Shown in pieces: positions 35,098-46,368 of a DNA stretch of 64,000 bases (position 1 is its first letter; each line of letters begins with the position of its first letter). Source of the stretch: Aquatica leii (lineage: Eukaryota; Arthropoda; Insecta; Coleoptera; Lampyridae); NCBI GenBank assembly GCA_035610365.1, contig CM069438.1, positions 52,262,837-52,326,836 on the forward strand. Direction: 5' to 3'. The notes under the pieces are model-generated. The model did not search any database, was not told the origin of the DNA, and saw only the letters and a program-made list of their open reading frames with translations. A program made the translations under genes and the position numbers.

Positions 35098-35536
35098 ATG
35101 TCTCACGTGTTAAAATTTTCAGTTATATTTGTATTGTTAAGCGTAATTGCCGCTAATTCCACGTTTAATTTAAAAAGTCTTCTGAAAAACGTCCCAGAGA
35201 AAGGTATTTAAATTGATTTTATTTTGTTTTAATTAAAAGCTAATTTTTAGAAAGGATCAATTTTTTGAAGCACTATGTGAGCTTGGGCTATAAGCTTGAT
35301 AACAACAACCAAGAGTATTCTCCTAGTCTAAAAGTACGTTGAATATTTTAGTATAAGTTTAGTCTAAGTCATTTTTTTAGCTCCCCGACGATGCCGCCGT
35401 TGCTCTATATCGATATGTTAAAAAACACAATCAAATTTTCGACGAAGATGTGTTAAAATTAGCTAGAATTATTATTTGTTTTCCAGATGGGTCGTGTATT
35501 GATACTGGAGATGTTGGTGTTCATCCAAAATTTTAA
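35098..35536 (+). CDS. Small secreted protein 1, unrecognised family (3 exons)
   Basis: Exons 35098-35203, 35251-35333 and 35381-35536 have GT-AG borders and give 114 residues. The N-terminus is a good signal peptide (VLKFSVIFVLLSVIAANST). The mature part reads ERINFLKHYVSLGYKLDNN, then DDAAVALYRYVKKH, and ends with ICFPDGSCIDTGDVGVHPKF. Introns are 47 bp; the first is phase 1, the second phase 0. The gene at 47459 has the same exon plan, intron phases and tail (CFP-x3-C, GD-[VL]-GVHP), so the two are paralogues under purifying selection. No known family was recognised. The two cysteines may form a small terminal loop. A BEL/Pao element lies 11 bases after the stop, so the 3' UTR may now be taken from its LTR. 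Confidence 0.72.
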
Positions 35537-35547
35537 TTTTTTTTATG

Positions 35548-35552
35548 AAAGG
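35548..35552. repeat. Target-site duplication of the BEL element, left
   Basis: AAAGG here and at 41996-42000, directly outside the two LTRs. A five-base duplication is normal for BEL/Pao insertions. Confidence 0.85.
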
Positions 35553-35943
35553 TGTTTTGTGTTAAACGTTTTATTGAAAACAGGTACACAATCAATGTAA
35601 ACTATTTTTTATTATAAAAAACGATAAACATTTTGACAAGTTTACAACAACCATTTTTTATATCATTTGTTATTCATTTTTTTTGAGACAACTTGTTTAT
35701 TTCAACTTATTATAAACTTAGAATAATACTAAATGTAGAACTTTATCGAAAATTACTAAGTAGTACTCGTATTCATATATTCAGTGGACTGTATTAATTA
35801 TGATTGAAATTGCTCAGAGTACGGCCTTAGAAATTGGTTTTTATTCAAAATTTATACAAACAACTGCGGCACAATAATTCATAACATGAACGAGAAAGAG
35901 TGGCAACTATTTCTTAAATAAATAAACACTTTTTAATTCAACA
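35553..35943 (-). repeat. 3' LTR of the BEL element
   Basis: 391 bp, TG...CA form on the minus strand. The last three codons and stop of pol cross the purine tract into the first bases of this LTR, an overlap that keeps pol and LTR tightly packed. Confidence 0.93.
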
Positions 35944-38900
35944 TTCTCCCCCCTTTGAGGTATTGTCCTCAACATTATGAGTAGATATAGGAAGTGGGCA
36001 TAGTTTTGTTATGGGACGAGTAAATTCACCCTTATTAGTGATAAGTTTGACTACGCGGACTTTGTTATCACGTCCAGGCTTAAGATCTATTACTCTTGCA
36101 AGACACCACTCGAGTGGAGGCAAGTTGTCTTCTTTCACTAAAACTAAATCTCCTATTTTTAAATTTGGTTTTGAATACATCCATTTTGGGCGATGTTGTA
36201 ATTGGTTTAAATAATCAGAACACCACCGTTTCCAAAAATCTTGACGCAATTTAGAACAGTGTTGCCACATGTTTAAACGATTTTCTGGAATACTGACTAC
36301 ATCTCTTTCTGGAAACGCAGTTAAAGCTTGACCTATAAGGAAATGACCTGGTGTTAAACAAGTCAAGTCAGAGATTGAATTAGACATAGATTGAATTGGT
36401 CTGGAATTGAGTATCGCCTCGATTTGAGCTAAAACAGTAGATAAAGCTTCAAATGATAAGACAGCATTTCCCAAAACCCTTCTTAAATGATACTTAGTAC
36501 TTTTGATTCCAGCTTCCCACAAGCCTCCCCAATGTGGGCTATTTGGAGGAATAAATTTCCAACTTATTCCTCGTGTGGACAAAAAATCTTGAATTTCACT
36601 ACTATGACTTTGAAAAAATTTATAAATTCCTTGCAGAGCATTGTTAGCTCCTTTAAAATTAGTTGCGTTGTCGCTACTAATCGAAACTGGATTTCCTCGA
36701 CGTGCAATAAACCTTTTCAAAGTAAGCAAAAATGCGTCTGTTGAAAGACTTGATACTAACTCTATGTGTATGGCTTTAGTTGCCATACACACAAACAATG
36801 CAATATAAGCTTTGGAAGTTATTGATTTCCGCAACCTTGTTTCCTTGACCATGATTGGTCCACCAAAATCAATGCCAACATGATAAAATGGACGAACTAA
36901 TTGGGTTCGCTCTACGGGCAAACTTCCCATTAACTGTTTAGACACTATTGCTTTAAATCGATGACATTTAATACAGTTCATTAGTACACTTTTAATGCGT
37001 CTTAAAGCATGAATAGGCCAAACACGTTGTCGTAAACTATTAAGTACAGAACGAGGACCTGCATGACCCAAGTACTTATGTTCATGTTCGATCAACAACT
37101 CAGTTACATGACAATTTGTAGGCAAAACGATTGGGTGTTTACTATTAAATGACAACGGCGCATTTATTAAACGTCCGCCAACCCTCAATAATCCTTTTGA
37201 ATCAAGAAATGGATTTAACGATACCAGCGAACTCTTTTTTGCTAACGGCTTAGCATCCTGTAAACATGAGATTTCTTCATGAAAATGTTCAAGTTGAATG
37301 ACCTTAAATATTTGAACCAAAGCTTGTTCTAGTTCCTCTACTAAGAGAGAGCCATAAACCTTTAAAGAATTCTTTTTTGAATTATTAACAAATCTAAACA
37401 TAAACGCAATGGATCTTTGCATTCTGACAAATGACGAAAACCTAAGTAAAACCGAGGAATTAACTTCTATTTTGGTGTGAACATGCGATACCTGTTTTTG
37501 TTCAGGCAAAGAATCAATTTCCAATTTACTATTACTTTCTGAAGTTACATTCCATGAAAAATCTGATAAAAACTGTGGACCTTCCCACCACGGTTTACAA
37601 TTTATTATAGTATCAGGATCCAGACCGCGAGAGATGTAGTCCGCAGTATTCAACTCAGACGACACATGTTTCCACTTCACATTAACGGATAGCTCTTGAA
37701 TTTCCGACACTCGGTTGGCTACAAACGTTGTCCAACGGGACGGTGGTGACTGCAACCAAGCAAGTACTATTTGCGAATCCGTAAACAAAACAACCTTATT
37801 GAAAGTAAAATTCATGCAAGCTTTAAACTTGTTGCACATACGAGCTAATAATAAAAACCCGCACAGTTCCAATCTTGGCAGTGACACCGTCTTGAGTGGA
37901 GCAACTCTAGATTTTGAGTAAACAAGATTACATGTAACCTTATTGCCTTCATACAACGTTCTCACATACAAGCATGCACCGTACGCTTGCATAGAAGCGT
38001 CTGAAAACCCTATCAACTGAATACTTTGAATCTTTCCTGTAATAAAAATCCAACGTGCGATTTTGAGGTCTCTTAATCGAGGCAAATGGTTGTAAAATTT
38101 AAGCCATTCTACCAAAAAATCCTCCGTTACAAATTCATCCCATTCTATTTTTAATGCCCATAACCTTTGCATAATTATTTTTGCTACAATAATCACTGGA
38201 CCTATAAAACCCATAGGATCAAATATCTGCGCAATTATACTCAAAACTTCACGTTTTGTGAAAGTCTCTTTTTTGACTAAATCTGGTACACATATCAGAA
38301 ACGAATCGAAAACGGGATTCCATGATACACCTAAAACCTTAGAACTTTCTGATTGTAAAGAAGAAACTACCGTTTTGTCATTTGAATTCCATTTATGCAA
38401 TTTAAATCCTGCAGGCTCTAGAAGTTCCTTTAACTCCCTTTGAAGTTGATATAACTGTTCCAAAGTATTTGCTCCACCTAACACGTCGTCTACGTACGTT
38501 TGTTTTAGTAAAGTTTCAGCCGCTAACGGAAAGGTAAATTTATTTCTATTAGCCAACTCGACCAAGGTTCTAGTAGCAAGAAATGGAGCACAGTTAGTTC
38601 CATATGTTACTGTTTGAAGCTCAATATGGCGTAAGGGACCAGCTGGGTCATCTCTCCAAACTATATTTTGTAAAAATCGATCATCTGAATGAATCTTAAT
38701 ACATCTATACATTTTTTGTATATCGCTTGTTATAACGTACCGGTAAGTCCTATATCTAGCAATAATATCAAATAAGTCTGGCTGAACCGGACTCCCTTTA
38801 AGCATGATGTCGTTCAAACTTAACCCCGAGGTGGTTTTCATAGACGCATTAAAAACAACACGATATTTCGTCGTAAGTTTATCTTCACGAATTACACAAT

Positions 38901-39903
38901 GGTGAGGAAGATAATACCTATTACTTGCCATTGAATCGGTAGCTTGTTCAATTTCTTTAGCATGACCGAGTAATAAATATTCATCAATAAATGCTTTATA
39001 CTCTTTTTTTAGTTTAACATCCTTTTTGAACCTTTTTTCGAGCGATAAAAACGTTTGAGTAGCCTTGTTAAGAGAGTTGCCTAAGAAAGAAGCATCATGA
39101 TTAGGCTTAATAGGTAACCTTACCTCGAATACACCAGATTCAAGTCTTTTCGTTGTAGTGGAATACAGTTTTTCACAGAGTTCATCCTCTGGAGACATGT
39201 GCCTTTTATTGGATACTTCTTCCAATCTCCAAAATTGAGATATTAAACTATCCAAATCAAGACCCTGAACAAACAAAGCAACGCTTAAATGTGACCTAAC
39301 ATTATGTAAATCAGGAACACTTCCTCCTACAACCCACCCAAATAAACTATTTTGCAAGACAGGAAGATTCTCGCCTAACCTTAACAGCCCAGTTTGAATT
39401 ATGTCAAAATACACTTCAGCTCCTAGCAAAAGATCTATTTCACCAGAAATGTGAAAACTTTTATCGGCCAAACTTATGTCATTTGGGATACCTAAATTTT
39501 TGATATTTATTGATGCATAAGGCAGTTGACAAGTAATTCTTTTTAAAATACCACAACTTGTCGAAATCCTTTTCCTTGGATCCTTCTGAGACTCAATTAT
39601 AACTTTGATAAAGTTTGAAATACGAACACCACTTTGTCCTATTCCTGACACCTGAATATTACTTAAATGTTTCCTTAAATTTAACTTATTTGCAATATTT
39701 GAAGTTATAAATGAACTTTGCGAACCTGAATCTAGAAGTGCTCTAGCTTCAACCTTAGAACCATTTTCAGCAATTAAATTTACCATTGCTGTAGCCAACA
39801 GTATTTGCCTATGTGTGCTAGCTGTTAAACATGGAGTAGAATTTATTTCAAGCGAAGTAGTTGCTACTGACGATGAGGTTGATGCAGTTCCATCAATTTC
39901 CAT
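35938..39903 (-). CDS. BEL/Pao pol polyprotein
   Basis: An open frame of 1321 codons with all pol domains in BEL/Pao order. Protease about residues 50-75 (ALLDSGSQSSFIT). RT about 340-600 with KYRVVFNASMKTTSGLSLND and the catalytic TYVDDVLGGAN. RNase H with IGFSDASMQAYGACLYVR and a second aspartate in LFTDSQIVLAWL. Integrase zinc site (H-x-H ... C-x2-C: EHEHKYLGHAG, MNCIKCH) and DDE core (GIDFGGPI; SSDNATNFKGANN; HWGGLWEAGIKS). It looks whole. The retroelement protein is translated with or after gag in this family. Confidence 0.93.
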   Translation of the reverse strand: MEIDGTASTSSSVATTSLEINSTPCLTASTHRQILLATAMVNLIAENGSKVEARALLDSGSQSSFITSNIANKLNLRKHLSNIQVSGIGQSGVRISNFIKVIIESQKDPRKRISTSCGILKRITCQLPYASINIKNLGIPNDISLADKSFHISGEIDLLLGAEVYFDIIQTGLLRLGENLPVLQNSLFGWVVGGSVPDLHNVRSHLSVALFVQGLDLDSLISQFWRLEEVSNKRHMSPEDELCEKLYSTTTKRLESGVFEVRLPIKPNHDASFLGNSLNKATQTFLSLEKRFKKDVKLKKEYKAFIDEYLLLGHAKEIEQATDSMASNRYYLPHHCVIREDKLTTKYRVVFNASMKTTSGLSLNDIMLKGSPVQPDLFDIIARYRTYRYVITSDIQKMYRCIKIHSDDRFLQNIVWRDDPAGPLRHIELQTVTYGTNCAPFLATRTLVELANRNKFTFPLAAETLLKQTYVDDVLGGANTLEQLYQLQRELKELLEPAGFKLHKWNSNDKTVVSSLQSESSKVLGVSWNPVFDSFLICVPDLVKKETFTKREVLSIIAQIFDPMGFIGPVIIVAKIIMQRLWALKIEWDEFVTEDFLVEWLKFYNHLPRLRDLKIARWIFITGKIQSIQLIGFSDASMQAYGACLYVRTLYEGNKVTCNLVYSKSRVAPLKTVSLPRLELCGFLLLARMCNKFKACMNFTFNKVVLFTDSQIVLAWLQSPPSRWTTFVANRVSEIQELSVNVKWKHVSSELNTADYISRGLDPDTIINCKPWWEGPQFLSDFSWNVTSESNSKLEIDSLPEQKQVSHVHTKIEVNSSVLLRFSSFVRMQRSIAFMFRFVNNSKKNSLKVYGSLLVEELEQALVQIFKVIQLEHFHEEISCLQDAKPLAKKSSLVSLNPFLDSKGLLRVGGRLINAPLSFNSKHPIVLPTNCHVTELLIEHEHKYLGHAGPRSVLNSLRQRVWPIHALRRIKSVLMNCIKCHRFKAIVSKQLMGSLPVERTQLVRPFYHVGIDFGGPIMVKETRLRKSITSKAYIALFVCMATKAIHIELVSSLSTDAFLLTLKRFIARRGNPVSISSDNATNFKGANNALQGIYKFFQSHSSEIQDFLSTRGISWKFIPPNSPHWGGLWEAGIKSTKYHLRRVLGNAVLSFEALSTVLAQIEAILNSRPIQSMSNSISDLTCLTPGHFLIGQALTAFPERDVVSIPENRLNMWQHCSKLRQDFWKRWCSDYLNQLQHRPKWMYSKPNLKIGDLVLVKEDNLPPLEWCLARVIDLKPGRDNKVRVVKLITNKGEFTRPITKLCPLPISTHNVEDNTSKGGEC

Positions 39904-40084
39904 ATTTATGTATTCCTTATGCCTTTGTTGTTCATAGTTGACTTTTCCTTTATCTTGACCTTCATCTCCTTTACTACTTCTATCTTGATGCAGCTAACTG
40001 TGATGCCTTCCTTTACATATCCTACAACCTTCTGATTTACAGTCACTAACTGTGTGTTTATAACCAAGACAGTTATAACAAAGC

Positions 40085-41218
40085 CTATTTTTTTTTAACA
40101 AATTCTCGTTTGTGCGTTAAATCATATTTTGAAAATTTATTACATCGAAATATAGGATGATAACTTAAATCGCAACATGCGCACTTTCCTTTATAATCTG
40201 TATTAACTCTAGACATTGAATGATACCTAGACTTAACAAACTTCCGCTGGTGCTCAGGGGTCGCCAGTGCTTCAAGAGCTAAACATCGTTTTTCAACAAA
40301 TTCGAGAAATTCGTTAAAACTTGGTAATGCTTGTGGGTCTCTTTCTAATTCATATGCTTTATGTGTATTAAAATCTAATTTTGAAGACATAATGTATACT
40401 AAAATAAGATCCCACCGCTTTGCAGGCACACCTAGTGCAACCAAAGCATTGTAGTTTTGCTTGATTTTGACAATAAAATCTCTTAAAGCAACTGGGTTAC
40501 CCTTAATTATTTGAACCTCCATTAATACGCGAATGTGACAATTTATTCTAACAAGTTTGTTATCATATCTTTTTTTTAATAAATCCAGAGCAACGTCGTA
40601 GTTTGCATCGGTTATCTGCAAATCTTTTACGATTAATAAGGGTTCATCTTTTAAAACAGACTTTAAATATAAAAATTTTTGAACTTTGCTCAAATGACCA
40701 TCAACATGTATTAATGACGTAAAAAGCTCAATAAAAGATCTATAATCCTCATATTTTCCTGAATATATGGGAATGTTAATATTAGGTAATTTAACCTGAG
40801 AGGAGGGGGTTGTTGAGTGTGCAACTGCGCTTATTAAACCCGTTGTTGACGCACCTGACTCGACGCCACTAGAAATTACCCGATTTTGAATTATTGTTTT
40901 TAATTTACTGTGCACTGAAATATATTGCTGTTCGACTACTACCCGGTCATTTTCCTCGGCATCAGCCTGTTCCTCTAATTGATCCTGAATACATTCATAA
41001 TCTTCGTAAGACTTAACTAACATAGATTCTCTAATTACAAATTCGTTAACATCAATTGTTAAATTGTTTTCGTTTAGTTTTACATAATTTTCAATCCTAC
41101 TAATTTTTGCTTTAATTCTACCTCGTTTTTGTACCATAACTTGTATATTAGTCATTTTGTTAAACGTGTAGTAACAATGTACAATTTGTAAAAATACCCT
41201 TAATGACTTTTTATACAA
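40085..41218 (-). CDS. BEL/Pao gag
   Basis: A frame of 377 codons with the gag core typical of the family (LPNINIPIYSGKYEDYRSFI; KVQKFLYLKSVLKDEPLLIV; KRYDNKLVRINCHIRVLME) and a first zinc-binding cluster near its end (CACCDLSYHPIFRC). More zinc-knuckle sequence lies between it and pol. Confidence 0.88.
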   Translation of the reverse strand: MYKKSLRVFLQIVHCYYTFNKMTNIQVMVQKRGRIKAKISRIENYVKLNENNLTIDVNEFVIRESMLVKSYEDYECIQDQLEEQADAEENDRVVVEQQYISVHSKLKTIIQNRVISSGVESGASTTGLISAVAHSTTPSSQVKLPNINIPIYSGKYEDYRSFIELFTSLIHVDGHLSKVQKFLYLKSVLKDEPLLIVKDLQITDANYDVALDLLKKRYDNKLVRINCHIRVLMEVQIIKGNPVALRDFIVKIKQNYNALVALGVPAKRWDLILVYIMSSKLDFNTHKAYELERDPQALPSFNEFLEFVEKRCLALEALATPEHQRKFVKSRYHSMSRVNTDYKGKCACCDLSYHPIFRCNKFSKYDLTHKREFVKKK

Positions 41219-41604
41219 ATATGAAACTTTCCCTTAACCAATATCTATTTTCAAATAGGTATTGTTGTAGCACTTGCGCTTTTTGTTAAACAACCTTAAA
41301 TTGTTAATTTTTCAAAGCGACTTAATGTAACACTTTAACAAACACTCAATTGTGAAAATGTACACGCATAAACTCAGCAATTGTGAAGTAAATGTTCTTT
41401 TACAATCTGTATTTAGCACCTTCAGTTCTTGCACTTGCAGCAACCTTTAATTATTGAATTCCACATTCAAATTGTGTCGTAACAACCCTTGTCTGATAAT
41501 TTTTCCTATTGATGACGCAACTTGAGTAAGTTGTGATGTTCCTTGTGCACCTGTGACAATGATCCTTTTTTCAACCCAATATTTATCCGGCTCGTAATCG
41601 ACCA

Positions 41605-41995
41605 TGTTTTGTGTTAAACGTTTTATTGAAAACAGGTACACAATCAATATAAACTATTTTTTATTATAAAAAACGATAAACATTTTGACAAGTTTACAAC
41701 AACCATTTTTTATATCATTTGTTATTCATTTTTTTTGAGACAACTTGTTTATTTCAACTTATTATAAACTTAGAATAATACTAAATGTAGAACTTTATCG
41801 AAAATTACTAAGTAGTACTCGTATTCATATATTCAGTGGACTGTATTAATTATGATTGAAATTGCTCAGAGTACGGCCTTAGAAATTGGTTTTTATTCAA
41901 AATTTATACAAACAACTGCGGCACAATAATTCATAACATGAACGAGAAAGAGTGGCAACTATTTCTTAAATAAATAAACACTTTTTAATTCAACA
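41605..41995 (-). repeat. 5' LTR of the BEL element
   Basis: 391 bp, differing from the 3' LTR at what looks like one base (near 41649 compared with 35597). The primer site lies immediately on its inner side. Confidence 0.93.
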
Positions 41996-42914
41996 AAAGG
42001 CAATAAACAAAAAAAATTTGTTGTTATAGTTCATAACGTTTTACAATTTTAGCGAAATCAACTTTTTTGGTTGAATACTGTTTTTTAATTAGAGAAATAA
42101 ACTGTGTAATATAGTCCATGTAACAGCGTCTCATTACAGTTGCCTACACGTTTGTTTCTAGACTTTTTTGTAGTTTTTAGACTGCGTATTTCCGAAAATC
42201 TATTTTATTTTATTCAGAAATGTTAGTTGATTAAAAAATAATGATCTAGATAGCTACAAAACCTTTGTGTGAGCGAGTGTGCCATCTAGAAGTCGGTGAT
42301 GGCATTAAAATCTTTCCATTCAACTTTATTATTAATATATAATAACCACAAACTTTAACGTTACATGAGAACTTGGTTAGAGGTTTTCAATATTTTAAAA
42401 TTGTCATGGTAAAATTGACAGATTTGATTGACTGTGAAAACAATTCCGTGTTGCTTTGTAGTGTTCGTTACAATGCTTAGGAAAAGGCGAACTGACATAG
42501 ATCGTCAAAGTAAATAAAATGTGCGACAAGCTACATCACGTGCAAACCGCACCATCGAGCGACAGATAATGACCATAGTCGTATTCGAGAATTGCACGAT
42601 GACCTACAAAAAGTCGCTGGACAAAGCCTCGTGACAACAAAAAAATTTTTTGGTGAAGCCATGATTCTGTTGTCCAGTGATTAGCCAGACGCTTCCAGTT
42701 ATTCTCCGATCAACTGTAGCTGATGAACTAAATGCGTTCTTAACACGTTTCATTTATGGCGGTCTGTGAAGGCACTTTACTTGACGACTAGCATGCAAAT
42801 GTTTTTATAAAGAAAAACTTGCAGTTGACACTTCGACCAGATTTATCACATTACTCACAGATTTATGCCAGTTGACTCATTCATTTGTTTTTTGGACGTA
42901 GCGCAACAATTCAA
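41996..42914. other. Stretch without a supported gene; possible Helitron-like scrap
   Basis: No gene supported. 42474-42640 reads on the plus strand MLRKRRTDIDRQSK then RQATSRANRTIERQ and, after a frame change, HSRIRELHDDLQKVAGQS. An Arg-rich opening of this style occurs at the N-terminus of Helitron and some other mobile-element proteins. That is a weak similarity by eye only. Confidence 0.25.
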
Positions 42915-45900
42915 AAACCATAATTTGACATTGTACCCCTACTCAAGCAACGAAAAGAGGGCGTAACGAGAATAAACTGCATACAGGGGACAAACATTAT
43001 ACTAAAGCATATTTAACATAACAAATTTGCCCTCACTAACATGAAAACTTAGAAAGTGGACACTAAAATCAAGAATAGAAATTTAAGCATACGCCAAAGA
43101 CGCTAAAATCTAAAACAAACCCAAATACAATAACATTCAACCCAAAAAGAAGCATAAATGAAAGATGCTTTCTCAGTCACTAAGTATAATGCATAATCCA
43201 TCAAATGTGCCCAAAAATCACATTAAACGGAATGATACTCTAAAGAACCAAGAACTCCAACCAACAGAAATAAAGTATCAGCAAAAGTACTTGTTGAAAG
43301 ACATAAGTCGTTAAGCTAGAAAATAAGAAAACAATGCAGTTCCATAGACCTCACTGAGGGATAATTCTAACCAAACCAAGAGAAAAAAAGAAGTATAGGA
43401 AAGAAAGAAGTTTAGATTACGGTTAAGGACAACGCCCTAAAATCTCATAAAACCCCAGCTTACAGATACAAATTCAACCCTATATATAAGTTCCCAAAAC
43501 TAACTAAACTCAAAAAGTAAAAAGGAAAACTAAGTATCTAGCAGATTTTGAATTGTGATATGCGGATTAGAAAGAAAAAGTCAAAAACAAAAACTATCGC
43601 AGTTGTGCCGTCGACGGTATGCGATTTTTCTACTAAAAAAATCAAAAAGACTCTAAAGACCTAAGCAAAAAAAATCAACGGACTTTCAAAAGACAGAAAA
43701 AAAATCAGTAATCTTACTACGAAGTCACCAAAAATCCAATCACTACATGAATGCACCAACCAAAACAGAATCACAAAACAAAACCGAAGGAAAAAAGGAA
43801 GAAGAAGTAAGAGTAACAAAAAAGAATAAGAAGCTTCACTTGCTAACCAAATATCATGAATCAGTGCTCGTCGTGTTAGAATGGTCACATTAGAACGAAT
43901 TAGAATATTCCAAGAGCAAAAGAACCCCAAAAAAAAATACCCTGACAGTGACTGACATCAAAAATGCCGGCTAAGCCAAAGTACGTAGGTTACAGTTCGT
44001 TAAGCTTTAACCCAAGCGCAACAAAACCCACTAAACTCAATCAAGCAAGAGAATTAAATTAAAAATAAAAATAAAAAAAGCATAGTTACGGTGAACACTA
44101 AAGAGACAAAAAAAAATAATAAAAAGAAAAAAGAAAATGTTCAAGCAACTGACCAAGATTTAGAAAAAAACAATTGCCTTAAAGACAAGCCTTCAGAAGC
44201 AAGAGAAAAAAGATAAAAAAAGTAAGATAGACAAGTAAGGAAGCAGCGAGACAGACGGACAAAGATAAGACAAGATGTAAGTATCTGATTCGTTCTTCTT
44301 TCCATAGAAGAAACGAAAAGGTCAAACCAACCGCTCAATAAACGAACCATAAAGAGCATCCTGAAAGAATGAAAAATGGTTAGCACATAGAAAAGATAGA
44401 TTAGTCTAAGAAGAAACAAATGAAAAATAGAAAAGATAAGAGATAAGGAAAAACGGAGAAAGGCTTAATTGATGTTAATGCCTCTTCACCTTGTAAAAGA
44501 CCACGATACGATGCCCATCCAATCGTCTAAAAAGGTAAACCTTCAGGAGGAAGAAGAAGAAAGAAAGAGATATAGCATGCAGGTAATCAACCAGTCAAGA
44601 AGAAGTTGAAAAAAAATTAAAAGCAAGAAAGACAAGAAACGAAGAGAGACAGACAGAGAAAGGTAAGACAAGATGTAGATGTCTGTTTTGTTTTTCTCTC
44701 TATTGAATAAACGAAAGAGAGTGACTAACCCTTCAATGCCCGACCAACCACCTAAAAATATATAGAAAAAAGAAGTAAAGAAAAGATATCACAGTTGGTT
44801 ATAGAACGAATCCGTACTAATAGCCAAATTAGATAGTATACTACAAGACTTTAATGCTGACAAACGAAATAGGAAAATCAAGAAAAGAAAAACCAAAAGC
44901 AAAAGAAAGAATCCTATATATAGATGACGTACCAATCCAAGAAGTAAGATGGAGAAGAAAGAAACCAAAATAAATTTATCAAAAACTTAACCAAAGAAAA
45001 GAATATCGTTGACAACAAAATGGAAGCAAGCAAATAGATAGCATCCGAACCACAACCAACAAGATACAAACGACGTATCCCAGAACTCAAACTATCAGAA
45101 CCAAAAGAATAGCAAAGGTCGAAAGCCCAAAAAGTAAACTAGCACTTACAACGCTTGCGATGCCGATGATAGAGACGAAAACGATTAAAAGAAGAAGACA
45201 GCAATAGCAGCGGCTTTTACATGTAAGAAAACAGCACAATCCCTATGTAGACGTGTAGACCTTGTAGCGACACCAGTGTTGAAAAGCTTCGTCGTACTTG
45301 GCAAAACGTGACGTGAGCTAATAGAGTTATTTTGTTGTGAGTTCGAACAAGAACAATAACTTATGAACTTAGCAACCTTAGGTCTCATATGAGGCCAATA
45401 AAAATGACACCGAAGAGCTTCCAACGTACTCCTAACACTACGGTGCTCACGTCGCTCAGATGGAAGATGGTGATCATAGACTAGTTGTTTGCGTTGGTTC
45501 AAAGGAACAACTAATTTCCACACGAAAGGATCAGATTTTTCACAACACACCATCGAGAGAACCGACAAGAAAAAGCAATAACTTTAGACTTTAAACCTTT
45601 AAAGTACCAAAGATTGGTAGTAGGTCTAATAATAAATTAGAAGGAAAAGTAAGATGAGAACAAACGGAACGTAAAGGCTTATCACCTTGAGAATAAAAAG
45701 GTGAAAAGGTATTAGCAAAAAAGACGAAAGTAGAAGTTTGACTAGCAAAAACTACAAGTGGCTCTGTTGTTGAGAAGTTGAAAGAATCACAAGAGTAGAT
45801 GTTCGACTCCAAACGCTTACAAACGTAAAGAACTTCGGTTTGTCCTAAAAACAAGAAGAGCTTTGCTTGGTGATGCAAAACACTACCAGACAAACACAAT

Positions 45901-46326
45901 TCGTCAATACGAATACTAAGTTCGTGTCTGAATCAGAGTCCGAAGAAGTAAGAAGCGAAGAAGAAATTGTGACACAATATATTTCAGACGTCGCCATAAA
46001 AAAATCTTAAGTGGTTTATTTGGCCCCTCCTAGTGAAGAATATTCTACAACCTATTCATTAATTCAATATTAAAGAAGGCGTAACTACTACTTCAAAATA
46101 GTCAACTTAAAGGAGCAATCTACTAACATGTCTGACTAAAAATCAAATCAAAATCAAGGTAAGTCGATAACTAAAACATACTTCTAAAAGAAAGAAAAAT
46201 AAGTAAACAATTACAAAGCCAAGTCTTGCAACAACCTGAAGGAAACTAAGTAACCTTTGAGTAAATCGAATCCACTAAAAACAACCAATAAGTATAAGAA
46301 TCAATAAAAATAGATCGAATTATAAT

Positions 46327-46343
46327 CACACACACACACACGC
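46327..46343. repeat. (CA)n microsatellite
   Basis: A run of about eight CA units directly inside the Gypsy primer site. Confidence 0.8.
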
Positions 46344-46368
46344 GTGCCCCACGTTTGGCGCCAAATTT

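Larger units (their letters stand above)
35553..41995 (-). mobile_element. BEL/Pao LTR retrotransposon, nearly whole and young
   Basis: Minus strand, 6443 bp. Two 391-bp LTRs (35553-35943 and 41605-41995) appear to differ at a single site, so the insertion is recent. An 18-base primer site (41587-41604, TGGTCGATTACGAGCCGG) touches the 5' LTR, and a purine tract AAAGGGGGGAGAA (35944-35956) touches the 3' LTR. Parts: gag about 40085-41218, zinc-knuckle stretch about 39950-40084, pol 35938-39903. It looks close to whole, with about one possible interruption between gag and pol. It is flanked by AAAGG duplications. Confidence 0.95.
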
